Part shown: positions 14,824-23,889 of the stretch, in pieces
Position numbering within the stretch: the first letter of the stretch is position 1
How the letters are laid out: every line of letters starts with the position of its first letter
Assembly: GCA_037144255.1 (NCBI GenBank)
Contig: JBAWXE010000019.1
Location: forward strand, 1 to 33,239
Length of the DNA: 33,239 nucleotides
Origin: JBAWXE01 sp037144255
GTDB lineage: Bacteria > Bacteroidota > Bacteroidia > Chitinophagales > Chitinophagaceae
Reading direction: 5' to 3'
Translations under genes and position numbers: made by a program
The notes under the pieces: model-generated
Told to the model about the DNA's origin: nothing
Database searches by the model: none
What the model saw: only the letters and a program-made list of their open reading frames with translations

Positions 14824-17331
14824 TTAAAATCCACCATTCAACAACTCTGACAGGTCGGCTTCTGTTTTAATATATACATCGCGAGGTTTACTGCCGATGC
14901 CGGGGCCTACTATACCGGCTGCTTCCAATTGGTCCATAATACGACCTGCGCGGTTATATCCCAGATTTAAGCGACGTTGCAAATTGGATGTAGAGCCATT
15001 TTGTGTTTGCACAACCAAGCGGGCACATTCATCAAATAATTTATCTCTATTAGTAAGGTCTACTTCTTTTGACCCGCTATCAATATCATCACCCTCGTAT
15101 TCAGGCAGTTCAAATGCAGAAGCATAGCCACGTTGTTTGCCAATGAAATTCACTATGCGCTCTACTTCAGGAGTATCTACAAAAGCACATTGTAAACGCA
15201 GTAATTCACTACCGTGAGATACCAACATATCACCACGACCGATGAGCTGTTCTGCACCACCAGTATCTAATATGGTACGAGAATCGACCTTAGCAGAAAC
15301 CTTGAATGCGATACGTGCAGGGAAGTTAGCCTTGATAGTACCTGTGATGACATTTACAGAAGGGCGCTGAGTAGCAATGATCAGGTGTATCCCAATAGCA
15401 CGAGCCAGCTGTGCTAGACGAGCAATAGGCATTTCCACCTCTTTACCGGCAGTCATTATCAGGTCGGCAAACTCATCTATTACCAATACTATAAAAGGAA
15501 GATACTTATGTCCGTTCTCGGGATTCAACCGGCGACTGATAAATTTTTCGTTATACTCTTTTATATTACGAGCACCAGCTTCTTTCAATAATTCATAGCG
15601 ATTATCCATCTCTATGCACAGCGCATTGAGTGTGTTGATCACCTTCTTAGTGTCTGTAATGATCGCCTCTTCTTCGTTAGGAAGTTTTGCGAGGAAGTGT
15701 TTTTCAATAGTGCGATAAATAGACAATTCTACTTTCTTAGGATCGACCATAACAAACTTCAAATGCGAGGGATGTTTCTTGTATAAAAGTGATACAAGAA
15801 TAGCATTGATACCTACAGATTTTCCTTGGCCTGTAGCACCTGCCATCAGCAAGTGAGGCATGGTAGCAAGGTCTACTATATAATTCTCATTATCTATCTT
15901 TTTGCCTAGTGCAATAGGCAAACTCATTTTGTTGTTGATGAACTTATCGCTAGTCAACAAGGCACGCATAGATACTATTTGTTTGTTGGCATTAGGCACT
16001 TCTATACCTATAGTACCACGGCCCGGTATAGGTGCTATGATACGTATGCCCAGTGCAGCTAAATTCAGCGCTATGTCATCTTCCAGGTTGCGTATTTTGG
16101 ATATGCGCACACCTTCTGATGGCACTATCTCATATAGCGTAACAGTAGGGCCTACAGTAGCACTGATACGTTGTATAGCAATGCCAAAACTCAATAATGT
16201 TTTTTCAATCAGGGTCTTATTTTTCTCTAACTCTTCTTTATCTAAAGAGATGGTTTCCTGTGCACGTTCTTCTAAGAGGTCCAGTGTAGGGAATTTATAA
16301 TCAGGCAGATCTAATTCAGGTGCATAAGGTTCGTTATCCTCTATGCTGATGTGGGCACCATGAGTAATAATAGCTGTTGGTTCTTCTTCTTGTGTGATGA
16401 CCTCGAAAGAAAGATAGGCATGTTGTGTAGCATTTTTAGCAACACTTTCTGTAAGTGGTTGAATGATGTCATCATCCGTTTCTTCCAGTGCTTCCTCTGC
16501 CATTTTCTCAGCCACAGTCATATCCCAAATGTCTTCTTGATCTTCTTCTTCGATAGCTATTTGGTGTAGACCTTCCACATGGTCATCTACAGAGTTTTTC
16601 ATGCTGTTCTCAGCAGCTGCAATAGTTACAGGTGTAGGAACAACAGTAGCTTCTTTTGTTTTTTCTTCCTTTGGTTTTGGCTCGGGAGTGACAGCCTTTA
16701 CTACATTATTTGCTGCTGTTCGGGCACGGCGTATAAGCGGAGAAATATCTAAGGCAAATACTACAAATAGAAAGAAGCAAGCAATAGCTAATAAGGTTAA
16801 GCCAGTGCCGGCAGTGCCTATCAGGCCATTCATGTATTCTATAGTGACATTACCCCACGCACCACCAAATGGGAAGCTGGCATGAGGGGATAAAAATGCC
16901 AGTATAGGTGCAATGACTAATAGTAATATAGATACCCAGCGTAGATAGCGCAATAAGGAATTTACACGTTTGGAGTATATCAGATGCAGGCCTATAGAGG
17001 TTATGAAAAAGCCAATGGCCAAAGATGCGATACCTGCTCCGTTATATACCAGCTCGTGAGAGGTAACTGCACCTATACGTCCTAACCAATTTGCAGGAGT
17101 GGGTCCATGTAATAGGTAGTTTTTCAAGCTACCTGAAGCAAAGAATTTATCCTGATCAAGTTTCCAAGTGAAGAAATAGCTAATAATTGCAAATGAGACA
17201 AAAACACCCAGAAGTAAAAAAAAGATACCTGCGCCTAGGCGTAACTGGCGAGTTTTATCGACAGAAATCGGGGCAATTGGTTCAGAATCTTGGGGTGGGG
17301 TTGCTTTGTTATTTTTCTTGGTAGATGCCAT
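14824..17331 (-). CDS. ftsK: DNA translocase FtsK/SpoIIIE
   Basis: Septal ATP-dependent DNA pump that clears the chromosome from the division site and assists dimer resolution. 835 aa, compact for the family. Four or five N-terminal membrane segments fall in roughly residues 28-200, then an acidic linker (about 210-350), then the motor: Walker A GATGQGKS at 498-505, Walker B FIVLVIDEFADL near 610-620, and the arginine-rich IIATQRPSVNVITG segment. The C-terminal winged-helix gamma domain (about 770-835, NLQRRLNLGYNRAGRIMDQLE) is present and would read KOPS-like polarity sequences. A promoter-like TTG-N18-TACCTTTA precedes the ATG. lolA follows. Confidence 0.96.
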   Translation of the reverse strand: MASTKKNNKATPPQDSEPIAPISVDKTRQLRLGAGIFFLLLGVFVSFAIISYFFTWKLDQDKFFASGSLKNYLLHGPTPANWLGRIGAVTSHELVYNGAGIASLAIGFFITSIGLHLIYSKRVNSLLRYLRWVSILLLVIAPILAFLSPHASFPFGGAWGNVTIEYMNGLIGTAGTGLTLLAIACFFLFVVFALDISPLIRRARTAANNVVKAVTPEPKPKEEKTKEATVVPTPVTIAAAENSMKNSVDDHVEGLHQIAIEEEDQEDIWDMTVAEKMAEEALEETDDDIIQPLTESVAKNATQHAYLSFEVITQEEEPTAIITHGAHISIEDNEPYAPELDLPDYKFPTLDLLEERAQETISLDKEELEKNKTLIEKTLLSFGIAIQRISATVGPTVTLYEIVPSEGVRISKIRNLEDDIALNLAALGIRIIAPIPGRGTIGIEVPNANKQIVSMRALLTSDKFINNKMSLPIALGKKIDNENYIVDLATMPHLLMAGATGQGKSVGINAILVSLLYKKHPSHLKFVMVDPKKVELSIYRTIEKHFLAKLPNEEEAIITDTKKVINTLNALCIEMDNRYELLKEAGARNIKEYNEKFISRRLNPENGHKYLPFIVLVIDEFADLIMTAGKEVEMPIARLAQLARAIGIHLIIATQRPSVNVITGTIKANFPARIAFKVSAKVDSRTILDTGGAEQLIGRGDMLVSHGSELLRLQCAFVDTPEVERIVNFIGKQRGYASAFELPEYEGDDIDSGSKEVDLTNRDKLFDECARLVVQTQNGSTSNLQRRLNLGYNRAGRIMDQLEAAGIVGPGIGSKPRDVYIKTEADLSELLNGGF

Positions 17332-17348
17332 ATGCGGTTTGCAAGAAT

Positions 17349-17377
17349 TAAAGGTACAATTTTAATACAGTTGACAA
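17349..17377 (-). promoter_or_regulatory. Candidate ftsK promoter
   Basis: On the minus strand, TTG (17377-17375), an 18-nt spacer, then TACCTTTA (17356-17349). This is one mismatch from the Bacteroidota -33/-7 pair, with near-normal spacing, 17 nt before the ftsK ATG. Confidence 0.45.
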
Positions 17378-17418
17378 TTTGATAATTTATATATATGTTG
17401 AAGAAACGTAAAGATAAA

Positions 17419-17450
17419 TTGTAAAACATGTATAAAAATGTCTATTTTTG
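17419..17450 (+). promoter_or_regulatory. Candidate promoter of the T9SS surface-protein operon
   Basis: TTG (17419-17421), a 21-nt spacer, then TATTTTTG (17443-17450), an exact TAnnTTTG. It is the best-spaced -33/-7 pair in the window. The predicted leader to the ATG at 17527 is about 70 nt. Confidence 0.55.
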
Positions 17451-17526
17451 GCTTGATTTTATGTATTTTTAGGAAATAACAAACCTTTTGTATTCATATA
17501 ACCGTCTTATACGAAAAGTGTAAACT

Positions 17527-20439
17527 ATGCGCATTTTTACATCACCCTTTTCAGGAAGAGCAGGAATATATAGGGTATTAAGTGTATTTATATGCTGTAT
17601 GCTACCCACCCTCTCTTCTTTTGCACAAGTAACAGTGAACGGAAACCAAACTGCAGTAGCCCTAGCTCAACAGCTAGTAGGTGCTGGTGTAACAGTTTCT
17701 AATCCTACCTTAACTTGTCCAACCAACGCAAATGGAATATTCCATGTAGTGACCAGTAATTTGGGTTTGGATAGTGGGATAGTACTTACAAGTGGTACTG
17801 CCGCAACATCTGGTACAGCAATAGGTGTGAATGGAACAGAAGGTGGATCGAATTTTGTGAGTACAAATAATAATGCCCCTGGCGATGTACAATTGAACGC
17901 ATTAGCAGGACAAACTACTTTTGATGCGTGTGCATTAGAGTTTGATTTCATTCCACAAGGGGATACTATTAAATTCAAATATGTATTTGGTTCTCAGGAA
18001 TATACGAACTATTCATGCTCTAATTTTAATGACGTATTTGGTTTCTTCATTACTGGTCCGGGTATCGTAGGTTCTCCAAATATTGCATTAATACCGGGAA
18101 CCAATATTCCTGTTGCCATCAATAGTACCACTGACCCTGTAGTTAATAATGTATCTAATACATCTCAATGTACTGCTATGGGGCCAGGCTCTCCATTTTC
18201 TCAGTATTATGTTAATAATTTGGGTGGTGCTACTATTACATATCCGGGCTTTACAACTGTGTTGACAGCCATACATTCTGTTACCCCTTGTCAATCATAC
18301 CATTTGAAAATGGCTGTAGCAGATGCCAGTGATGGAGTGTTAGATTCTGGTGTATTTATCGAGGGCGGTAGTTTGACATCACCTGGTGCTGCCAGTGCAT
18401 CGTCTTTCGGTTCCGGTGGCTTGCCTTATTGTGTAAGAGGTTGCTTGCCTGGTAAATATGTTTTCAAAAGGCCGTTACCATTGCCAATACCACTTGTTAT
18501 ACATTATGGCATAATTGGTACTGCGATAAATGGGTATGATTATCAAACCATACCTGATAGCGTAGTGATACCTGCATACGATACTATGACCACAGAATAT
18601 ATTTTTGGTTTGTATGTACCACCTGCAGGCCCTAAGACCGTTGGACTGATCCTTACTAATAACGTTAACTGTGTAGCTACTTTAGATACAGTTTATTTGA
18701 CTATTTACGATTCTATTTATACAAAGATATTATCACCTGATACTACTATTTGCTTAGGTAATACAGTGAACATACAAGCAGAAGGAGATACCATACTTAG
18801 TTTTGCATGGACACCGGTTGCAGGTCTTACCAGTACAAACACTTTGAATACATCTGCTACGCCATTAGGTACTACTACTTATACTATTACGTCTGATCTT
18901 TTAGGTGCGGGATGTCCTCCAGTGCATCATAGTATCACTATTACTGTAGATACAATACCTTCCATTACAATAACGCCTGATACTACCATATGTTTGGGCA
19001 TGTCTGTACCATTAAGTATTTCTACATTCCCGTCACCATTGCCGACGAAGCCATATACCTATCAGTGGACACCGGCAGGATCTGGTTTGAGCGGGTATAC
19101 AATACCTGATCCGATAGCGACACCAACGGCTACTACTACATATGTAGTGACTGTTAGCCCTGTAGCGTCAGGATGTAGTGCTAAAGACACTATGAAGATA
19201 ACGGTACTACCGAATGATTTCACTTTATATAATGGAGACACTGCTATTTGTAGAGGTGGTTCGATAGTGATAAATGCTACCGGAGATCCTAATTTTACTT
19301 ATGTATGGTCGCCTACCAATGGTATAGTCAATCCATTTATCATTAATCCTACTATTACGCCTGATACATCTAATAAGTATACAGTTACAGCTAGTTATCC
19401 GGGATGTCCATTAATGACACATTCGTTCACAGTAGATGTACAACCTATACCTATTGCATATGCAGGTGTAGATAGGCAAGTGTGTGAGTGGGATACTTTG
19501 CATATGCATGCATCAGTAACTCCGGGTTGGTATACTCATTACTCCTATCAATGGAGCCCTACAACGCATTTAGATTACCCTACACAACCGGATGTTGTTT
19601 TCAATGGTACACAGGATACTGATCTGATAGTTACGATAACTACTCCTGTAGGATGTAGTGATACTGATACTGTTCATATTACTGTATGGCCGGGTGCATT
19701 TGCAACTGTTACCCCTACTCAGGATATTAATATTTGTCCGGGTGATAGTGTTCAGTTTGGTGTTACAGGTTCAGGTGTGGCATTCCAATGGAGTCCGGAA
19801 CTATATTTGAATGATAGTACTATCCCTAACCCAATGAGTCATCCTATCACTAATATTTCCTACCATTTATTAGTAACAGATATTCACGGCTGCAAGGATA
19901 CATTCGATCGTAATATATATATACATCCTCAAGCTGTATTATCTCTGCCTGATTCTGTAGTGTTATATCCCGGTGAGAGTTCTATGCTCATACCTGCCGG
20001 GAATTGCATAGCATCATTTAACTGGTCTCCATCAATAGGGTTGAGTTCAACAAATATTTCTAATCCTACTGCGATGCCTGATATATCAACTCGTTATTAT
20101 TTGACAGCCAGTACAGAATGGAACTGCGTAGCCAGCGATTCGATAGATGTAATAGTGCACGGAGAGTCGATAGTAGGCATTCCAAACGCCTTTTCACCGG
20201 GTACCGGACCAAATTCAGATTTAAAAATTATTATGAGAGGCATTGCTACTTTGAAAAATTTCAGTATTTTCAACCGCTGGGGCAACAAAGTATTTGAGAC
20301 AGCCGATATAAATGAAGGCTGGAATGGCAAATATAAAGGTGAACCACAACCTATGGGTGTATATGTATACATGGTAGAAGCATATACTAAAGCAGGACAA
20401 AGAATCTATAAACAAGGAAATATAACTTTAATTAGATAA
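17527..20439 (+). CDS. Secreted choice-of-anchor-L/Ig-like surface protein with type B T9SS sorting domain
   Basis: 970-aa predicted surface protein. The signal peptide ends at about residue 34 (LSSFAQ). Residues about 35-280 match the choice-of-anchor L domain (GLDSGIVLTSG, FEFD-like ALEFDFIPQGDTIKFKYVFG, SQEYTNY). Residues about 400-875 hold six Ig-like repeats of about 80 aa, five with a conserved ICxG...GC cysteine pair and each with a WSP/WTP core. The last 85 residues (IPNAFSPGTGPNSD, then FNRWGNKVFE, GWNGKYKGEPQPMGVYVYMVEA) are the gliding-type CHU_C C-terminal sorting domain used by T9SS. Type B cargo generally depends on a SprF-like partner, which is encoded 22 nt downstream. Likely adhesin; ligand unknown. 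Confidence 0.9.
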   Translation: MRIFTSPFSGRAGIYRVLSVFICCMLPTLSSFAQVTVNGNQTAVALAQQLVGAGVTVSNPTLTCPTNANGIFHVVTSNLGLDSGIVLTSGTAATSGTAIGVNGTEGGSNFVSTNNNAPGDVQLNALAGQTTFDACALEFDFIPQGDTIKFKYVFGSQEYTNYSCSNFNDVFGFFITGPGIVGSPNIALIPGTNIPVAINSTTDPVVNNVSNTSQCTAMGPGSPFSQYYVNNLGGATITYPGFTTVLTAIHSVTPCQSYHLKMAVADASDGVLDSGVFIEGGSLTSPGAASASSFGSGGLPYCVRGCLPGKYVFKRPLPLPIPLVIHYGIIGTAINGYDYQTIPDSVVIPAYDTMTTEYIFGLYVPPAGPKTVGLILTNNVNCVATLDTVYLTIYDSIYTKILSPDTTICLGNTVNIQAEGDTILSFAWTPVAGLTSTNTLNTSATPLGTTTYTITSDLLGAGCPPVHHSITITVDTIPSITITPDTTICLGMSVPLSISTFPSPLPTKPYTYQWTPAGSGLSGYTIPDPIATPTATTTYVVTVSPVASGCSAKDTMKITVLPNDFTLYNGDTAICRGGSIVINATGDPNFTYVWSPTNGIVNPFIINPTITPDTSNKYTVTASYPGCPLMTHSFTVDVQPIPIAYAGVDRQVCEWDTLHMHASVTPGWYTHYSYQWSPTTHLDYPTQPDVVFNGTQDTDLIVTITTPVGCSDTDTVHITVWPGAFATVTPTQDINICPGDSVQFGVTGSGVAFQWSPELYLNDSTIPNPMSHPITNISYHLLVTDIHGCKDTFDRNIYIHPQAVLSLPDSVVLYPGESSMLIPAGNCIASFNWSPSIGLSSTNISNPTAMPDISTRYYLTASTEWNCVASDSIDVIVHGESIVGIPNAFSPGTGPNSDLKIIMRGIATLKNFSIFNRWGNKVFETADINEGWNGKYKGEPQPMGVYVYMVEAYTKAGQRIYKQGNITLIR
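18721..20155 (+). repeat. Six imperfect Ig-like coding repeats
   Basis: Repeat units of about 235-260 nt. Their DTxICxG-type codons lie near 18745, 18984, 19243, 19478, 19730 and, degenerate, 19961. Units one and two share PDTTICLG exactly. The sixth has lost the first cysteine (VVLYPGES) and has a different one instead. Divergence elsewhere shows old duplication, not recent slippage. Confidence 0.75.
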
Positions 20440-20461
20440 CATCCCTTAAGGTAACAATATC

Positions 20462-21508
20462 ATGATCAGGAAAAGCACCTTTACTCGTGCAAGTTTGGTA
20501 GCAGCACTTGCACTTTCGTTAACGACAGCGCAGGCTCAGGACATTCACTTTACTCAGTTTATTGCATCACCATTGATCGTTAACCCGGCTTTTACAGGTA
20601 ACTACGAAGGTCAGTATCGTGCTGCTGCAGTATACCGTAATCAATGGTCTAGTGTAACGATCCCTTTTGTTACCTATGCAGCTTCTTTCGATATGCCCAT
20701 AGTACATGATCTTACCATAGACGACTATCTGGCGGCTGGTTTACAGCTATATAATGATAAAGCCGGTGATGGTAATCTGTCTAATTTTTCAGCTTTGGCA
20801 TCTTTAGCTTATCATAAATATTTGGGAGCTTCTCAAAACAAAGTTTTGTCATTTGGAATACAAGGTGGATATTCTGAAAAGAGTATCGACCTGAGCAAAT
20901 TATATTTCGGAGATGAGTTCACTAATGGTGTATTCAATCATGGTATCTCTCCTGAATATCCTTATATGAACAACAAGGTGCATTTCTTCAATGTAAATGC
21001 AGGCCTTAGTTTTTCTCAAAGTATCGGGGATAGATTTTCTTATACTATTGGAGCTGGTGGTAACAACTTGAATCAACCTCAGGAATCATTACAACAAAAG
21101 AAAAACAATGATGTTGGGTTAGGTATGCGTTATACAGGTCAACTGGGTATGATACTCTATGTAACTGACAGATTTAGCTTACAACCTGCTGTATTGTACC
21201 AAACACAATCTTCAGCTACAGAAATAATAGGTGGTAATGATTTCTCATATATTGTAGGAAATCCTGAAGTTCGTTCAATGGCTACCTCAGTATTTGCAGG
21301 TGCATGGTATCGCTCTGAAGATGCGATATTGGCTACAGCAGGTATTCAATTCAAAGGAGTACGTATAGGTTTAAGTTATGATTATAATATATCTTCTTTG
21401 AATACAGCTTCTAATGGTAATGGTGGTTTTGAAATATCAGTACGTTTCATAGCTCCAAAACCACTTGAATTTGCGCACAGGCTTACTTATCCGTGCTCAC
21501 GCTTCTAG
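20462..21508 (+). CDS. PorP/SprF family type IX secretion outer-membrane protein
   Basis: Predicted outer-membrane beta-barrel of the PorP/SprF family. In Flavobacterium johnsoniae SprF is needed for export of the type B cargo SprB; PorP is part of the trans-envelope machine. 348 aa with a signal peptide ending TAQAQ (about residues 20-25), then the hallmark DIHFTQFIASPLIVNPAFTG and the following YRNQW segment, with alternating aromatic strands and a short C-terminal strand. It follows the surface-protein gene at 22 nt, so they are probably cotranscribed, and is followed by a hairpin terminator. It is likely the dedicated partner of that cargo, by analogy and position. Confidence 0.93.
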   Translation: MIRKSTFTRASLVAALALSLTTAQAQDIHFTQFIASPLIVNPAFTGNYEGQYRAAAVYRNQWSSVTIPFVTYAASFDMPIVHDLTIDDYLAAGLQLYNDKAGDGNLSNFSALASLAYHKYLGASQNKVLSFGIQGGYSEKSIDLSKLYFGDEFTNGVFNHGISPEYPYMNNKVHFFNVNAGLSFSQSIGDRFSYTIGAGGNNLNQPQESLQQKKNNDVGLGMRYTGQLGMILYVTDRFSLQPAVLYQTQSSATEIIGGNDFSYIVGNPEVRSMATSVFAGAWYRSEDAILATAGIQFKGVRIGLSYDYNISSLNTASNGNGGFEISVRFIAPKPLEFAHRLTYPCSRF

Positions 21509-21529
21509 AATTTATAAATAATATAATAT

Positions 21530-21570
21530 GAAAGGGCGAAAAATATTTTTGAAAGCCCTTTCTTTTTTTT
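21530..21570 (+). terminator. Intrinsic terminator after the PorP/SprF gene
   Basis: Stem GAAAGGGC (21530-21537) pairs with GCCCTTTC (21555-21562), with a further inner A/T stem (AAAAATATTTTT), followed by eight T residues. It lies between two genes of one functional module, so it may act as an attenuator that lowers the downstream gene. Confidence 0.8.
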
Positions 21571-21601
21571 GAACCAATTCATACTTTTATACCCATTAAT
21601 A

Positions 21602-23815
21602 ATGCTCACGCACATGAGAAAAAATTGGCTGCTCCTGATATTGGCAACGGTTCTTGTTACTATTCAATATGATGCACACGCTCAAAAGCACCTAAAAGAA
21701 AAGTACAGAAGCAAAGCAGATGATCCTGTTACAAAACTGCCTTATGAAAAGAAACTTCGTTGGGCAGATGACTTGTATAATTCCGGAAGCTATTTCAATG
21801 CCGTTGAATACTACCAACAGTTAAAGCAAGAACAAGAGCGTAATCCATATCTTACCTATCAGTTAGCTGAGTGTTATTGGATGACACGTGACTATGCGAA
21901 TGCAGCTCACTATTATGGAGAAGTATTTGCATTGGCTCCTAAATTGTATCCTGAAGCAACTTATAAGGAAGCTGCCATGTTGAAACAATCTGGTGCTTAT
22001 GAAACAGCAATCAAGCAATTCAATAAATTCATTGCTGATAATCCTAAGACATACAAGAAACTTAAGAAACAGGCGAAAAGAGAAATAGATGGTTGCAACA
22101 TGGCTATCAATACCATGAAAGACCCTCAGCCGGTTACTGTTGTTAATTGTGGTCCTAATGTAAATAGTGCATACACAGAGTTGTCTCCATATCCATTGGG
22201 CGATACTTCATTATTGTTTGGTTCAATGAGCCAAAATGATGTTGTTACTTACAATAAACGAAGCCGTGATGGAGGCTATTTGTCTCACTTCATGACATCT
22301 CGCAAATTGATCCTTAATGGAGGCCAAATCGATTCATTCCAATGGGCTTTGAAATTTAATGACGGTAAATTTTCAAATAATACTGAGCACGTTGGTAATG
22401 GCTGTTATAGCCCGGGTGGTGAGCGTTTCTATTTTACTCGTTGTGCAGAGGCTGATTCTAATGAAATGATCTGTAAGATATTCGTTTCTAAATTTGAAAA
22501 AAATAAATGGTCTGAGCCTGAATTATTGCAAGAAGGTATCAACGAAGAAGGTTCTAACACACATCCATTCTGTGCTAAAGTAGGTAAGAAAGAAGTATTA
22601 TTCTTCTCTTCTAATCGTAAACTACAAAGTCGTGGTGGTTATGATATCTGGTACTCTATCATTGATCCTCGTACCAATACTTATCGTCGTCCACAAAATG
22701 CAGGTAAGCAGATCAATACTGAGTATGATGAGATCACTCCATATTATGACTCTCGAGTAAACAAACTTTATTTTGCTTCTAATGGTTGGGTAGGTCTTGG
22801 AGGTTATGATATATTCTCTGCTGATGGTGGTCCTTCACGTTACACAAATTTGTCTAACTTAGGTTTCCCTATTAACTCATCAGCGGATGAATTATACTTC
22901 ATTAAAGATCCAATAGGTAAACCGGATGCATATGTTGTTTCTAACCGTATCGGTTCAATTGCATTGAAAAATCCAACATGTTGTGATGATATTTGGAGAA
23001 TACAGATCGAGCCTAAACTGAAAGTTGTAGGTAAGGTGATGAATAAAGCGAACAAGAATATCATTACAGAATCTGTAGTGAAAATGGTAAATGAGCAAGG
23101 CGAATTGAAAACATTTGATTCAAGAGATGGCTCATTTATGTTCAATACTCCACGTGGACATTCTTATGTATTTACAGCTGATAAAGCTAACTACAGTTCT
23201 GGTCGTGCTACAGTAAGTACTATGGATATCAAACGTACTGATCCGGATGATACAGTAGTTGTTAATATTTATTTGGATACCATATCCATGATGAATTCAG
23301 AATTCCATGTTAGCAATGTTTATTATGATTATGATAAGGCTACATTGAAACCTGAGTCTATTGCTTCTTTAGATTCATTGGTGAATTTCATGAAAGACAA
23401 CCCTTCTTTGAGTGTTGAGATATATGCATTCACAGATGGTAAAGGTGCTGATAAGTATAACGAAGATCTTTCTCGCCGTCGTGCTGAAGCTGTTATGGCT
23501 TACATCGAAAAGAGTGGTGTAGAAGCTGGTCGTATGATCGCTAAAGGTTTAGGTAAATCTAATCCGGCTGCATCTAACAATGATGAATCAGGACGTGCAA
23601 GAAATCGTCGTACTGAATTCCGTATCACTTCGGATGTTGGTACACGTCGTGTACTTTATAACAGCAGCAAACCTGGTGATATTGGTGCTCAACAAAAAAA
23701 TCTGCAGATCAACGAGAATATCAATGAAGATAGTACTGCAGAACCTGCTGACTCTGAATCTAAAATGGGTACTCCGGGTAGTCGTGTAAATAAGAAACAA
23801 CCACAAGGTAAATAG
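21602..23815 (+). CDS. PorE-like OmpA family protein (TPR, PD40 propeller, CRD, OmpA_C)
   Basis: About 737 aa. I chose the ATG at 21602; the ATG at 21614 (MRKNWLLLILATVLV) is equally possible, and a TTG at 21569 lies in the preceding T-tract. After a signal peptide ending at about AHAQ come TPR-like helices with KLRWADDLYNSGSYFNAVEYY and CYWMTRDYANAAHYYGE; a PD40/WD40-like propeller with repeated FFSSNR, GYDIWYS, LYFASNG and GGYDIFSA; a carboxypeptidase-regulatory-like domain around KLKVVGKVMNKANK; and an OmpA C-terminal peptidoglycan-binding domain (YDYDKATLKPES, FTDGKGADKYNEDLS, RRRAEAV, NRRTEFRI). This order is that of PorE, which ties the T9SS PorK/N-PorP complex to peptidoglycan. The tail is low-complexity and polar. 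Confidence 0.9.
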   Translation: MLTHMRKNWLLLILATVLVTIQYDAHAQKHLKEKYRSKADDPVTKLPYEKKLRWADDLYNSGSYFNAVEYYQQLKQEQERNPYLTYQLAECYWMTRDYANAAHYYGEVFALAPKLYPEATYKEAAMLKQSGAYETAIKQFNKFIADNPKTYKKLKKQAKREIDGCNMAINTMKDPQPVTVVNCGPNVNSAYTELSPYPLGDTSLLFGSMSQNDVVTYNKRSRDGGYLSHFMTSRKLILNGGQIDSFQWALKFNDGKFSNNTEHVGNGCYSPGGERFYFTRCAEADSNEMICKIFVSKFEKNKWSEPELLQEGINEEGSNTHPFCAKVGKKEVLFFSSNRKLQSRGGYDIWYSIIDPRTNTYRRPQNAGKQINTEYDEITPYYDSRVNKLYFASNGWVGLGGYDIFSADGGPSRYTNLSNLGFPINSSADELYFIKDPIGKPDAYVVSNRIGSIALKNPTCCDDIWRIQIEPKLKVVGKVMNKANKNIITESVVKMVNEQGELKTFDSRDGSFMFNTPRGHSYVFTADKANYSSGRATVSTMDIKRTDPDDTVVVNIYLDTISMMNSEFHVSNVYYDYDKATLKPESIASLDSLVNFMKDNPSLSVEIYAFTDGKGADKYNEDLSRRRAEAVMAYIEKSGVEAGRMIAKGLGKSNPAASNNDESGRARNRRTEFRITSDVGTRRVLYNSSKPGDIGAQQKNLQINENINEDSTAEPADSESKMGTPGSRVNKKQPQGK

Positions 23816-23837
23816 TTTTGTACCGATACTTTATTTG

Positions 23838-23867
23838 AAAGGTTGTACGCAAGTACAACCTTTTTTT
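23838..23867 (+). terminator. Intrinsic terminator after the PorE-like gene
   Basis: Perfect 11-bp stem AAAGGTTGTAC (23838-23848) and GTACAACCTTT (23853-23863) with a GCAA tetraloop and a seven-base T-tract. It lies 22 nt after the stop and just before prmA. Confidence 0.9.
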
Positions 23868-23889
23868 GTGAATTCATAAAGCCAATTTC

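Noticed and set aside
15902..16885. Plus-strand frames opposite ftsK (up to 132 codons)
   Set aside because: Shadow frames of the well-supported ftsK, with no start context and no protein-family pattern.
17235..17429. 64-codon minus-strand ORF overlapping the ftsK start
   Set aside because: It overlaps the ftsK promoter and N-terminus in another frame, and its composition looks like translated AT-rich intergenic DNA.
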